The notes: a model not told the origin generated them from the letters alone. A DNA stretch of 64,000 bases from Leishmania martiniquensis (GCF_017916325.1 NC_090168.1:753692-817691), one strand, 5' to 3'. Shown: positions 41,467 through 51,680, numbered from the stretch's first letter. Program-made: numbers and translations.

Positions 41467-43257
41467 ATGCCAACCTCCCCCATGACAGCTCGGGCGGCAC
41501 CGGGGCCCGGAAAGAAGAAGGCTGGAGCCGCCGCGATTGCGCCTGCTGCCCCTTCTCCCCCTTATGACTTTCACACGGTCACGTGTGTGACGTGGTCAGC
41601 GTCGGGTCGGAACATTGGTGTGGGCACGAAAGATGGGTTTCTCATCTACAGCACTGAGCCGCTCGTGAGCAGCCTGAGTGATGCCTCGTCCTCTCAGGGC
41701 ACGTTCACCCGCTCCGCGGATGCTGCAGGCCCCCGGTCCTCGGATCTGCACAATGCAGTGGTGCAAGAGGTTTGCCGCTGCGCGGTGTACGGTGGGGTGG
41801 GGTTGCTGAGCCTGTACAAGCAGTGCAGCATCGTAGCCTTCACCGGGGTTCAGCGACGCAGTGCGGCAGCGCGAGTACAGCTGGCGGACATCAGCCTACA
41901 GGCCTCGCCGGACTTCTACGCATCCTCTGTACCGCCGCCATCGGCCGGCGTGGCAAGCGCGGCAGCGCCCGCGCGACGCTGTAAACCATGGCCGCCAGAA
42001 GAGGATGCAGCGGCTGCGCAGTGGTACGAACGGTGGCGCGTGTCGGTCTTCACCAACAGCCCAGCAGCGATAGCCACCACAGTCAGAACGTTGGCCTTTG
42101 TGGAGTGCCCGCCGACCGTGGTGGCGTTGAGCTTTTGTCCTCATGTCGTGATCGCGGCGGCGTCTGGGGATCCCAAAATTGTCGGCTCGCACACCCTCCA
42201 TGTGTTTGACCACCACCTGCACCCGCTCTATGCCCTTCCCGTGTACCCGCCTAGCAGCAACGCATACCTGAAGGACATGATTGCCATTGCGGCCACTCCG
42301 GCGCTCTCGAACGGGGCTGGAATGGCGGTGCAGCGCTTGCGTGTCCTCCTGCCGGGAGAGAGGAGGGGTGAGGTTCGTCTGCTTACCTTCAAGAAGTCAG
42401 CGCTGACAACTGCTTCCTTCGAGGAGCCCGCGCACGACGGCTGCGCGCACTTTCCTGGCAGCGCTTGCCGGCAAGGCTATGGCGACGCGCATCGGCTTGT
42501 CGACCAGGTGCTTCACCAGGCACCACTGCGCGCGGTCGCCATCACTGAAGACGGCAAAAGCGGTGTGACAATGAGTGAGCAGGGCATGCGCATACGGGTG
42601 CTGGACTTTGTCGGTGACGACAAGATGGCCAGCCGACTCACACTTGATAGAGGCCACCTCCCCGCGATTGTCGACACCGTCTCGCTCGCCATCGTCGCCG
42701 TACCGCAGGCGCACCCCTCAATGCGGAACGCCGCGGCCGTGATGACATGCACCCACGAGCGATGCGGCAGTAGCGACAACAACGCACCTGTTAACGTCAG
42801 CGAGGCACTGAGCCGGCAATACCAGCGCCTGACGGAGGCGGTGCACGACATCGTGGTGTGCCTCACGAGCTCCGGCACAACCCACATATTTGGCTGCGGC
42901 CTTCAGCAGGTTCTGTTTTACCACAGTGACAAAACTCTGCTGCCGCGGGTTGGCTATCCGTACGCGTTTTCTGTGTGCCTGCCTCCCCTCCTCGCGAAGG
43001 AGGGTGTCGTCTCGGTGTTCGTGGCGCGCAGCGACGTGACCACTTCCGCCGTGCACTACCTTCCACGCCATGAGCACTACGTCACTAAAGGAGAGAGGCA
43101 CGACAGCAGCAACGGCGCGATTGATCACTTGCCTGGCGAGTTCTTTGCGTTTCAACTACGTTACCACAGCAGCACTCCGGCAACCGCGCCCGCAGGCGGG
43201 GCTAGTAGCACATCCAAGTGCACGACGCTTGTCTGCTGCACCCTTTCCGCACCCTGA
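41467..43257 (+). CDS. PROPPIN/WIPI-like beta-propeller protein with altered FRRG motif
   Basis: A 596-residue protein. The opening propeller blade (TCVTWSASGRNIGVGTKDGF then LIYSTEP) matches the first blade of Atg18/WIPI proteins, and GGVGLLSLYKQCSIVAFTG fits the second. The diagnostic stretch is at about 358-405: an AITEDG-type strand, an IRVLDF strand, then LTLDRG (393-396 = LDRG), followed by PAIVDTVSLA. In PROPPINs this position is FRRG or LRRG, the pair of PI3P-binding arginines; here the first Arg is Asp. PROPPINs bind PI3P/PI(3,5)P2 at autophagosomal and endolysosomal membranes. Divergence and long Ala/Ser insertions (about 80-200 and 300-350) suggest a specialised member. A generic WD40 scaffold is the alternative. 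Confidence 0.72.
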   Translation: MPTSPMTARAAPGPGKKKAGAAAIAPAAPSPPYDFHTVTCVTWSASGRNIGVGTKDGFLIYSTEPLVSSLSDASSSQGTFTRSADAAGPRSSDLHNAVVQEVCRCAVYGGVGLLSLYKQCSIVAFTGVQRRSAAARVQLADISLQASPDFYASSVPPPSAGVASAAAPARRCKPWPPEEDAAAAQWYERWRVSVFTNSPAAIATTVRTLAFVECPPTVVALSFCPHVVIAAASGDPKIVGSHTLHVFDHHLHPLYALPVYPPSSNAYLKDMIAIAATPALSNGAGMAVQRLRVLLPGERRGEVRLLTFKKSALTTASFEEPAHDGCAHFPGSACRQGYGDAHRLVDQVLHQAPLRAVAITEDGKSGVTMSEQGMRIRVLDFVGDDKMASRLTLDRGHLPAIVDTVSLAIVAVPQAHPSMRNAAAVMTCTHERCGSSDNNAPVNVSEALSRQYQRLTEAVHDIVVCLTSSGTTHIFGCGLQQVLFYHSDKTLLPRVGYPYAFSVCLPPLLAKEGVVSVFVARSDVTTSAVHYLPRHEHYVTKGERHDSSNGAIDHLPGEFFAFQLRYHSSTPATAPAGGASSTSKCTTLVCCTLSAP

Positions 43258-43278
43258 ATACGAGCGACAGAAGTGCTC

Positions 43279-43299
43279 GTGTGTGTGTGTGTGTGTGTG
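43279..43299. repeat. GT microsatellite
   Basis: A perfect GT run of about ten units shortly after the PROPPIN-like stop codon. Confidence 0.92.
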
Positions 43300-44220
43300 G
43301 CGATGTCTTGGTGCTTGTCCATGGAACAACTGCTGCTCTGCGCGTGCGTGCCTGCAAGTAACCGAGCATCGAGGCGAAAATGGGGGAGGGGAGGGGGGGT
43401 ATGGAAGAAATGGTGTGTGCGTCTTCTTAGAATCCCTTTCCTCGTTTGGTCCTCCTTTTCCTGCAACCCCTCTCCACCACCACCTTCCTCTCACTGTGCC
43501 GCTCGCGCATCTCATGCCCACATCGGCTCCTGTGTTCTGTCGCTTTAGATGTCTCCGGTGCTTCCCCCTGCGCTATCGGGTCTTTCCACTCCCCTCCCGT
43601 TCAACCTCCCCTAGCCCCGCCCCCGCAGCCCTTTTATCACCTCTTTTGTTCCTTCGCTGGTGCTCTCTGCGCGTAAGCCCCTTATGACTACAAGTCCACT
43701 GCTCAGCCCTGCCACCTGACCTCACTTCCCCAGCCGCGCACCCTCTTCGTACCACCCACCCACACCTCTATCCTTGCATAGCTGTGTGAAAGCGCGGCCG
43801 CCTTTGCTATTTCGGCGAGAGCAGCAAAACGCGCATGGGCACTGAGAGTCGTCCCCTGCTGAGCATTCGGCGCCCAGATTCTTTTTCTGAGCCGCCCCAG
43901 AGGACGCCTTCCGCGGCCTACCGTTTCCGCTCGCTCGTTGCGTCGGGAGGGTGGGAGGCGTGTGGCGACACTGTTACCACTGCCTTTCTCTCTTCCCCTG
44001 CCTCTTCGGCTACTGCGCAGCACAGCTCCCAGTCGCAAGAAGCACCTGTCCCACCCGGCTGCGGTACTCACTGTCCTCCCTCCCTCTCCCCCACCCAACC
44101 CCAACTCCACCAACCACCGCCACCCTCGCACAAAATCTTCGTGGCCACACATCTTCGGGCATGTCGCTGCTTTTTTGTTGTTGAGGTTGTTCGAACCACA
44201 GCCCGCCTTGCGCCTCTTTC

Positions 44221-44304
44221 ATTACCCTCTCTTCTTCTTTTGTGCCCCTTCTTTGCCCCCACCCCATCCCACCTCCTCGTTTGTACACTCGTGCGCCTTC
44301 GTAG
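44221..44304 (+). promoter_or_regulatory. Polypyrimidine tract and splice acceptor for the SDR gene
   Basis: A long C/T tract from about 44221; the first clear AG is 44303-44304, only seven bases before the ATG at 44312. If used, the encoded leader is almost absent apart from the spliced leader itself. Confidence 0.5.
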
Positions 44305-44311
44305 CGGCAAA

Positions 44312-45292
44312 ATGCTGTGGATGGGCACCTGGATTTGGGTGGTCGTGTGGTACATCTGCCGATGGATCGGACCCTTCGGCATTCTAACGTATTTGTGCGC
44401 CATCGTGGCCCAGCAGATTGCCCTACGCTTCCCACAAGAATTGGCAAAAAAGTACAAGACGCAGTGGGGCCTCGTGACTGGCTCCAGCAGTGGCATTGGC
44501 AAGGCCATCGCCGAAAAGCTGGCCATGCAGGGCATCAACGTCGTTCTTGTGGCTCTGGATGACAAGATGCTGGCGAACACATTTGCGGAGCTGCAGAAGA
44601 AGTATCCGCACGTGCAGTTCCGCAAGGTCGGCGTCAACCTGGCTGCCAAGGACTACGCGTATATGAAGGAAATCACCAGTCAGACGGACGACATTGAGGT
44701 CGGCCTTGTCTTCAATAACGCCGGCTACATCTGCACCGGGCTCTTCGCGGACACTGATCTCGAGCGCCTGCGCAGTAACCTGGAGTGCAACGCCGGATGC
44801 GCTGTGCCCATCACGCACCACTTCCTGCGCAAAATGATCGCGCGCCAGTCGAAGGGGCTCATCACCTTCACCTCGTCCGCCTCGTGCTACCTGCCTGGCC
44901 CGACGGCCACCATGTACAGCCCCTCCAAGGCCTTCCTCACGAGCTTCGCTACCACCATCGCGGCTGAGAACCACGACCTTGGCATCGACGTGGTAGTCAT
45001 CCACCCGTCCCCAGTGGACACAAACTTCTATAAGAACGAGGGTCCGGCGCTGGACTCGCTGAAGACGGCCCAAAAGGCCGCTGCCTCGCCGATGAGAATT
45101 GCGGAGCAGATCTTCGCCTCTGCGGGTCGCCTCACTGTGTGGGATCAAGGCATCACGTGCATGGCCATTCGCATCATCAACAAGGTGCTCGACTTCCAGA
45201 TTCTCACGGAGATCATCACCCGCTTTGCTCACATGAATGGCGATCTCAAGCGCCTGAAGAAAGAGTCGAAGTTCCTCTCCGGGAGGCAGTAA
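44312..45292 (+). CDS. Membrane-anchored short-chain dehydrogenase, 3-ketoacyl-CoA reductase-like
   Basis: A 326-residue SDR. It opens with a hydrophobic anchor (about 5-35, many Trp/Ile/Val). The Rossmann fold shows TGSSSGIG at 56-63 for NADP(H) binding, NNAG at 135-138, catalytic Ser189, and Tyr202-x-x-x-Lys206 in MYSPSKAF. Layout and the HPSPVDTNF segment match the 17-beta-HSD12 / 3-ketoacyl-CoA reductase group, which reduces 3-ketoacyl-CoA in the ER fatty-acid elongation cycle. A steroid- or retinol-type dehydrogenase is possible, since substrate cannot be read from sequence. The C-terminus KFLSGRQ is not a canonical KKxx retrieval signal. All catalytic residues are present. Confidence 0.9.
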   Translation: MLWMGTWIWVVVWYICRWIGPFGILTYLCAIVAQQIALRFPQELAKKYKTQWGLVTGSSSGIGKAIAEKLAMQGINVVLVALDDKMLANTFAELQKKYPHVQFRKVGVNLAAKDYAYMKEITSQTDDIEVGLVFNNAGYICTGLFADTDLERLRSNLECNAGCAVPITHHFLRKMIARQSKGLITFTSSASCYLPGPTATMYSPSKAFLTSFATTIAAENHDLGIDVVVIHPSPVDTNFYKNEGPALDSLKTAQKAAASPMRIAEQIFASAGRLTVWDQGITCMAIRIINKVLDFQILTEIITRFAHMNGDLKRLKKESKFLSGRQ

Positions 45293-46425
45293 AAGCGTGA
45301 AAGGCAGTCTGCCGAGGACGCAGAAGCGTGTCAGCAATGCAAAGAGGGGTCTTTCTTTTGGCAGCGGTGATGGAGATCTTTGACAAGGATCGTGAGAGCG
45401 AAACATGTGATGCGCAGCCACCTGAGTGGCTCTGCTGCGGTTCCCTCTCGTACGTGAGTGGGCGTGTGAGCCCATGTGTGTGCGTGCGTTGGTTGTGAAA
45501 TTTCGAAGGAAAGGGGGGTCGGACACATCATACAAGCGCCATATTGGCAGGTGCACACTCCCACGCGAGAGTTGCCACACAAGGGGAGTGCACATATGCT
45601 ATCCTTCTTCTCGGTTGTCCTCTCCTTCCCGATGTCGCGCCTCTCGTCTACCTCTCAACCGTTCGTGTGAGGAAGCACTACCTCGACAAGGTGGAGACGT
45701 CTCACCCTACCGACGCCTCTTTCCACGCACCAGAAGACTGACTCAACCGGCATCTCCCCTTGCTCTCCTCCCCCTCCCCACCACACACCCTGACATGCGC
45801 ACACCGCGTCTGTTATAGACAGCGCCTGTTTGTAGAAGCGATGGTGCGACTATTTATTTCTCCTCTATCAAGGCGGAAATGGGTGACGTCAGAAGCAAAC
45901 AACGACAGCAAACAAACGATGTGTAGCAGCTCAAGAAGTTTAAAGGGAAAGGGGGCGAAATGGAAAAGGCCCTATGGGTGCCGCAGGGCAGAGGCTTGCC
46001 GCTCTTTTTCTCTCTGCCTCCCTTTTGTTTTCCTTGTATCCCTACACCTCTCCTGTCGTGATCGAGAGTGTGTGCTGGGCTTGAGGAGCGGCGGGCTCGT
46101 TTCCCCGCACATGAAAAAAAAAAGAGGAGCATAGAAGGGGGAAGCGAAGTGCAGTTGCCCTGATGGGTGGGGTAACCCCTTTGCGGGCCTTTGCGGTGGT
46201 CTCTTCCCGTCGCACCCCGGCTCCTTCCCGACACACACCGGATCCAAGTCTCTCCCTCTGCCACCTCTCCCTCCTTCCCCTTCTGTCGCGCGATGCAGCA
46301 CAACGCTATCCTTTGCGGTGCGTTGACACTGTTGGTCGTGCTGCTGCCTTTGGTCGCTCCCTGGCACTTCCCCTCTCGCCCTTTCCCTCTCCGTCTCTCA
46401 CGTCCCCACATTCCTGAAAGTCGTC
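45293..46425 (+). other. Intergenic region, 1.1 kb
   Basis: No gene seen. It is mixed 3' UTR-like sequence, an A/G-rich stretch at 45930-45970 and a poly(A) run near 46111-46121. It ends with dense C/T sequence (46220-46420) leading to AG at 46419-46420. Confidence 0.65.
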
Positions 46426-49167
46426 ATGAAATGTATGCCTCGCTGGTGCGATACCGGCGGCGTCGCTGCGGCGATGGCGCGCGCGCATCGGCACGTGTCA
46501 AAGCAAACCTTTGTGCGCCGCGCCACCTCGGAAGGTGAGGTGGAGCACTCGCACACGCCCCGGTACCTCGCTCCAGACCTAGAGCGGTACGCAGAGCAAC
46601 AGCAAGCACAGCAGCACGCTCACAGGTCATCACCGAGCGAATTATCACAGCTAAAGGAACCCGTCATGCGCGCTTCTACTGTCGCGTCACGAAACCTCGA
46701 GCAGTTCATTCGCGCCGCCAAGACCGCCTTCGAAGACTCCTGGGCATATTTTCAGCACCAAGTATCAGCCTCGCTGTCTACGGCCCAATCGGCTAGCAGC
46801 AGCGCGCACCCGAGTACCATCGGCTCGGTCAACAGCGACAGCGCTAGATGGATGCCACAATCGCCTGTAGAGCTGGCGAGTGGTGAGAGCCGCCACGAAC
46901 TCGAGGCGGCCGTGCGCACCTACAACCCGACACTCGACCTGGTACTTATTCGGCGAATCGCTGCTCGCCTTGCGATTGCGGAGACCCTGCGCATGGCGCG
47001 TCAGCTTGCTCGCTACCTTCAAGAATCGGCAGCTGCGGCACGAGGCCAGGAGAGATCAAGCAACGGCGACGAGCAGCAAGCAACCGCAGCGGAGGCGGTG
47101 GCCCTTCTTCGCCGCGCTGTGGATGTCTGCCGTGGGCGTTACGTCCAGAATTCGGCAGGCATGTCGGCGCCCTCGCGCCCCATGGCGCCGAGTCTCTGGG
47201 CGTTGACACCGGCCGCGCGTGAAAGCGCCGGGATTGCAACGCGCCTTCACAGCTCCGCCACCGCCACCACGAAGCACGCACACCGACGGCGTCGACAACT
47301 TGCTCGCTGTTTCCTCCGCTACACAAGTGATGTGCAGGTGAACGAGGTTCTGCCCAGTGGCGCGGTCGTCACCTTCACACACGCGACGCGGCCTGAGGAA
47401 GTTGGAAGCCTCACAGTTCCTGCCGAAGGCAACGAGGCGAAGGGAGAGCGCGGCACCTCTGCAGCAGTAGCAGCTAGATCAAAAAGGGCGCTACCGTGCT
47501 TTGCGGCCCCTGTCTCTTTCCGTGAGTTGCTGGTGTCGTGTCTCAACTTCTCCCCCTCCACTGTGCACCTGCACTTTGTGCTGTTCCGCCGCGGCGTCCC
47601 CCTGGCGACTGCCATTGCCGACATCGTCGACGCCAGCGAAGGACTTATCTCCGCGCAGGATGTCTGCGTCAACAGTTACGCGCCAGAGAATGACGAGCAC
47701 GTCGTTGTACAGACTTGCAGCGCTCGCATAGCACTGCCAGCCTCGGCGGAGCCTCGCAGCGCCGAAGACGCCGTACAGCACTGCCTCCATGCCGCCCGCG
47801 CCATTCTGCAACTCAACCTCTCGCGAGGGACGCCAAGGGTTGCCCTCCAGCTCCTTGGATGTCGCACATATGCTTGCGGTGAGCAGGACACCACGCCGCG
47901 GGTGCTTGATGGGTCGTCGTCGCGGCTGCAATACGCCCTCCTCCTCCGCGGCTTTGAGCAACATGGAGGGCCTGCGAAGCACCTCGACCACGCCTCACTG
48001 GCGTGCGCCACATGCGTACCGAACTTTTTTTCCCCGCATCACTTTGGTACGGCCGCCATCCCTTTCTTCCGCACCTACCACGTCACGGAGGCCCTAGCAA
48101 AGCGCCGATACGCGGATGCGGCTGTCATCATGGTGTGTCTGGAAGTAGAAGCTATGGCTGGGGCGAACACTGGGATACCACCTTGGCTTGAGCACGCGTT
48201 GCATCTGTTGTGCCGTGGCGAGGACCGCGAAGGAGTGTGGCAGGCGTGGTGGATTCAGGAGGTCCCGGCGGCGACGCGGCGACGCATCGTTTGCGCAAAG
48301 CGCGATCTGGTGTGGAACGTGGTGGCGAGCTGCCGCCTTCAAGAACTCGCGATGGCGACGGGCGGACGTCGCGACATCCTGCTGGCGGCGCCGCCGGAGC
48401 CCGGCGACTTTGTCTTCCAGTCCGAGGAGGCAAGAGACGCTGAAGCAAGGCCAGGAGAACTCACGCCGCTGGCACTAAGGGCGCCAGTAACGCCGGTGTA
48501 TAACCAGGCACAGGCAGCTCGTTACAGTGTTCATGACATTGCACTACCACTTCTCTCGGATCCGAGAAGCGAGTCCTCGGGGTGTGAAAGCCTGGCCGAC
48601 ATCGAAGCACAGCTGGGCTTTACACAGGACCGCCACCTCGACTCACCTCTCCGCCTTTCACACGGGCCGCGGCGATCACACACACACACCTCCGCCGTGG
48701 CGCCGACAGGCGAAACAGTCTTTCGTCCGCTCTTGGTAGAAGTCAGCGGCTACCCTCGCGCCACCCGGCCATGGTGCCGATCCTTCCCAGAGCCGTCCAC
48801 AGGCTCTGCATGCGGCCGCCCCGAGGCAGCACTCGAAAGCGATGCCGCTGTCTTGGCCCTCGCCACGGACTGGGATCTGGCGCTCCAGGCGGAAGCAGTT
48901 CGCGACTTCGCTGCCAAGTCACGCGGGCCGCGCGCGCGTGTGTGGCCGCTAAGCAAGCGTGGTCGCGCGCTCACGGATCGTCTGCCCGCTGGTCTCATGG
49001 CGGTGGCTTCGGCGGACGGATCGTCACTGCTGCGCAGCGTAAACACGGCAAACTATCACGGGTCCCGCTGCCTCGCCATTCACTGCACGCTCCCGGCGCA
49101 CCTGTCTCTCGGTAACTTCGTTTCGGAGTTGGCTATGGTGGAGGACCTGCGTGGTTCTCATGTGTAG
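46426..49167 (+). CDS. Large hypothetical protein, unknown function
   Basis: A 913-residue protein with no recognised domain. It begins MKCMPRWCDTGG, but Met17 (46474, MARAHRHVSKQTFVRR) is an attractive alternative: it would give a basic, presequence-like N-terminus and a 53-base leader after the AG at 46419-46420, whereas 46426 leaves only five bases. Visible elements are a Gln/Ala-rich segment (about 45-70), helical Ala/Leu regions (about 165-245), a beta-rich block with NEVLPSGAVVTFTHATRP near 305, a helical mid-section (about 380-600), and a basic C-terminal part with RARVWPLSKRGRALTD near 842. No membrane segment or catalytic motif. Codon use is ordinary for the window. Confidence 0.72.
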   Translation: MKCMPRWCDTGGVAAAMARAHRHVSKQTFVRRATSEGEVEHSHTPRYLAPDLERYAEQQQAQQHAHRSSPSELSQLKEPVMRASTVASRNLEQFIRAAKTAFEDSWAYFQHQVSASLSTAQSASSSAHPSTIGSVNSDSARWMPQSPVELASGESRHELEAAVRTYNPTLDLVLIRRIAARLAIAETLRMARQLARYLQESAAAARGQERSSNGDEQQATAAEAVALLRRAVDVCRGRYVQNSAGMSAPSRPMAPSLWALTPAARESAGIATRLHSSATATTKHAHRRRRQLARCFLRYTSDVQVNEVLPSGAVVTFTHATRPEEVGSLTVPAEGNEAKGERGTSAAVAARSKRALPCFAAPVSFRELLVSCLNFSPSTVHLHFVLFRRGVPLATAIADIVDASEGLISAQDVCVNSYAPENDEHVVVQTCSARIALPASAEPRSAEDAVQHCLHAARAILQLNLSRGTPRVALQLLGCRTYACGEQDTTPRVLDGSSSRLQYALLLRGFEQHGGPAKHLDHASLACATCVPNFFSPHHFGTAAIPFFRTYHVTEALAKRRYADAAVIMVCLEVEAMAGANTGIPPWLEHALHLLCRGEDREGVWQAWWIQEVPAATRRRIVCAKRDLVWNVVASCRLQELAMATGGRRDILLAAPPEPGDFVFQSEEARDAEARPGELTPLALRAPVTPVYNQAQAARYSVHDIALPLLSDPRSESSGCESLADIEAQLGFTQDRHLDSPLRLSHGPRRSHTHTSAVAPTGETVFRPLLVEVSGYPRATRPWCRSFPEPSTGSACGRPEAALESDAAVLALATDWDLALQAEAVRDFAAKSRGPRARVWPLSKRGRALTDRLPAGLMAVASADGSSLLRSVNTANYHGSRCLAIHCTLPAHLSLGNFVSELAMVEDLRGSHV

Positions 49168-49595
49168 AAAGTGGAGCGGCCACGGACTCAGGAGGATTTT
49201 TGCCGGTTGATCACACACACACACGCACCCACCTACAGGGTCATTCCACAAACACACAGCGCGTGCATTCCGGCATGCCAACTTGTGATGGAGCGGCGCT
49301 TGCTGCCGGCAGCAGGCGCTCCGCGCGCATCCAAACAACGTGGCGCACGCGTCTCCTCCAACAGCACCACAGTGTTTTGCAGTGTGGGTTGCACAGTCGA
49401 TCTCCCACCCACATCGATAGCGGACCCCAATGCCACACACATGAATTCCTCTGCCAGCATCCAACATTCTTTCCCCTCTATGTGCTGCCTCCCCTGTGCG
49501 GGCCGCCGCCTTTCAGTTACTGCGGTCACCCTCCTCGTGTTCTGTCTGCTCTTCTTAATATCTTAGTGTGCATACCCGTACACTCGTTCGAAGTC
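49168..49595 (+). other. Short intergenic region
   Basis: It holds a (CA)n at 49212-49224 and a T/C-rich stretch ending AATATCTTAG at 49565-49566, the probable acceptor 29 bases before the peptidase ATG. No gene seen. Confidence 0.65.
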
Positions 49596-51002
49596 ATGAA
49601 CGACTGCGACTGGGCTGCGATCCGGGCAGCCGTGGGGGCGGAGTGGGATGCCTCCATCGTCCCCGCGCTGTCTGCCTACATTGAGGTGCCGAACCAGAGC
49701 CCCGACTTCGACCCCCAGTGGGCAACAAACGGACTCATGAAGAAGGCGTTTCAAATTCTGATCGACTGGGTAAATGGACAAAAGTTGCTGGGCCTCAGCT
49801 ACGAGCTCATGGAGGCTGAGGGAAGGACGCCGTTCCTCATCGTCGAGATCGCTGGAACGGAACCGACCAACAACACCGTGCTCATGTACGGCCACATGGA
49901 TAAGCAGCCCCCTCTCCGTCCATGGGCCGAAGGCCTTGACCCTCATAAAGCGGTGCTGCGTGACGGCAAGCTGTACGGCCGCGGCGGCGCTGACGACGGC
50001 TACGCCATCTTTTCAGCCATCACGTCCGTCTCGGTACTGCAGCGCCGCGGCATTCCTCACGGTCGGGTGGTCGTAGTCATTGAGGCGTGCGAGGAGTCGG
50101 GCAGCTTCGACCTGGACTATTACATGGAGCAGTGCAAAGAGCGCATCGGCAACGTGAATTTGATGGTGTGCCTGGACAGTGGCTGCCTCAACTACGATCA
50201 GATATGGCTTACAACGTCGCTGCGTGGTGTGGCAGGTGGTGTGCTCAACGTGCAGACACTGACGGAGGGCATGCATGGCGGCGTCGTCCCGGACACTTTT
50301 CGCATTGCACGCGAGTTGCTGCACCGCATTGAAGATTCGAAGACTGGTGAGGTGCTGTTCCCGGAGGCCTACTGCGAGATTCCAGATTACGTTGTCAAGT
50401 CCATGGAGTCCATGAAGTCCGTGCCGTTCAAGCAGCAGTTTGCCATGGCAGACGGTGTGTCGATGGAGCCGGGCGACAATGTAGAGCTGGCGCTGCGGAA
50501 CTTCTGGAAGCCGAGCCTCACCGTGACCGGGGCCAACCTGCCGGAGCCAAGCATTGCCGGCAACGTCATACGGACGCTTACCTCACTGAAGCTGTCCCTC
50601 CGCGTGCCACCGCTGGTAGACTCGGAAAAGGCCACCCAGGCAATGGCGAAGGTGCTCGTGGCGAACCCGCCGTATGGCGCCAAGGTGTGGTTTGAGCCCG
50701 AGGTGCCCGGCGACGGCTGCGCCACGCCAGACCTCCAGCTGTGGCTTGCGAACGCGCTTAACGAGGGCAGCAAGATGGCGTACGGCAACCCACTCGCGTT
50801 CCAAGGCATGGGTGGCGCGATACCGTTCATCTCCACGCTCGTCAAAACGTACCCGCAAGCCCAATTCGTTGTCACTGGCGTCCTCGGCCCGAAGAGCAAC
50901 GCGCACGGACCCAATGAATTTCTGCACATCGAGTACGCCAAAGGCCTCACGTTCGCTCTCAGCCACATTGTCGCTAAGCATTTTCTCCACACTCCCAAGT
51001 AA
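49596..51002 (+). CDS. M20-family metallopeptidase (cytosolic dipeptidase / glutamate carboxypeptidase-like)
   Basis: A 468-residue protein, normal for the M20A/M20F dipeptidase group. It should hydrolyse dipeptides or acyl-amino acids with two zinc (or Mn) ions. The metal and catalytic set is complete: YGHMDKQP (His100, Asp102), GRGGADDG (bridging Asp133), EACEESGS (general base Glu166, metal Glu167), CLDSG (Asp194) and the C-terminal NAHGPNEF (His437). The dimerisation lid between the two catalytic halves is present (GMHGG onward). No signal peptide, so probably cytosolic. Desuccinylase-like names are often applied to this family in trypanosomatids, but the dipeptidase pattern fits better. 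The first 48 bases after the stop look normal; the compositional anomaly begins right after. Confidence 0.93.
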   Translation: MNDCDWAAIRAAVGAEWDASIVPALSAYIEVPNQSPDFDPQWATNGLMKKAFQILIDWVNGQKLLGLSYELMEAEGRTPFLIVEIAGTEPTNNTVLMYGHMDKQPPLRPWAEGLDPHKAVLRDGKLYGRGGADDGYAIFSAITSVSVLQRRGIPHGRVVVVIEACEESGSFDLDYYMEQCKERIGNVNLMVCLDSGCLNYDQIWLTTSLRGVAGGVLNVQTLTEGMHGGVVPDTFRIARELLHRIEDSKTGEVLFPEAYCEIPDYVVKSMESMKSVPFKQQFAMADGVSMEPGDNVELALRNFWKPSLTVTGANLPEPSIAGNVIRTLTSLKLSLRVPPLVDSEKATQAMAKVLVANPPYGAKVWFEPEVPGDGCATPDLQLWLANALNEGSKMAYGNPLAFQGMGGAIPFISTLVKTYPQAQFVVTGVLGPKSNAHGPNEFLHIEYAKGLTFALSHIVAKHFLHTPK

Positions 51003-51049
51003 GAGCGGTGGTCCCCAGCCCCGTTGTCCTTTTCCTATTCTGAAGCGCA

Positions 51050-51680
51050 CACCTTAAAAACTACGCCCCCCCCCACCGAAAACGCCGCGGGCCACGCCAA
51101 AGCAAGACCGGCCTGCCAGCGGGCGCCGCCCGCCTGCTTGGGCAAGGGCCGTGCGCTACGAACCCGGCCGCCAAAAGCCACCACCACCACCCCTCCCCGC
51201 AAGCCACGCGCCCCCCCACCCCCCTCAAAAACGCCTCCGCCCGCACCAGGCGGCGCCCCCACCACCCGGGCCCGCCGTGGGCCCCGGGGCCTAAAGCCCG
51301 CACGAGGCCGGGGGCGCCCCCCCCAAAAAAAAAAACGAACCAACGACCAACCAGGAAACGCAAAAACCGATGGCGCAAGAAAAAGAAAGGGGCCCACCGG
51401 GGGCGCGGCGACGCCGAGGCCAAAGAACCCTTCGAAAGCCCACAAAGAACAGAACAACAAAAGGTTTAGCGGAAGCAAAACCCGGGCGATGCCAAGGCTT
51501 CTCAGCGAGACGGGCGGAAATTTAGAAGACCTGGGGGCCGCCGCGATGAGCCAGCCCACAAAAAACGCCCCAGGCGCCATGGTTTACCCAAAGGTGGGCG
51601 AAAAAAGAAAACGCGATGGGCTAGCCAAATGCATCGCGCAGAAAAAGTTAAATCGAAGGAAACGAGAAGGCGACGAAGGA
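51050..51680. other. T-depleted, homopolymer-rich anomalous block
   Basis: By hand count 51,061-51,420 has 13 T in 360 bases and 51,061-51,660 has 39 T in 600, while A, C and G are abundant. There are runs of C (51,066-51,074), A (about 51,325-51,335) and C/G. The + strand keeps an open frame of 220 codons (51,024-51,686) only because T-containing stop codons cannot occur; the translation is Pro/Lys/Arg/Ala noise. Nothing else in the window looks like this. Confidence 0.85.

Larger units (their letters stand above)
43258..44311 (+). other. Intergenic region, 1.1 kb
   Basis: No gene seen. It has a (GT)n at 43279-43299, a G-rich run at 43382-43399, then almost continuous C/T-rich sequence to the acceptor AG at 44303-44304. 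The downstream frame is open from about 43835 without an ATG. Confidence 0.65.
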
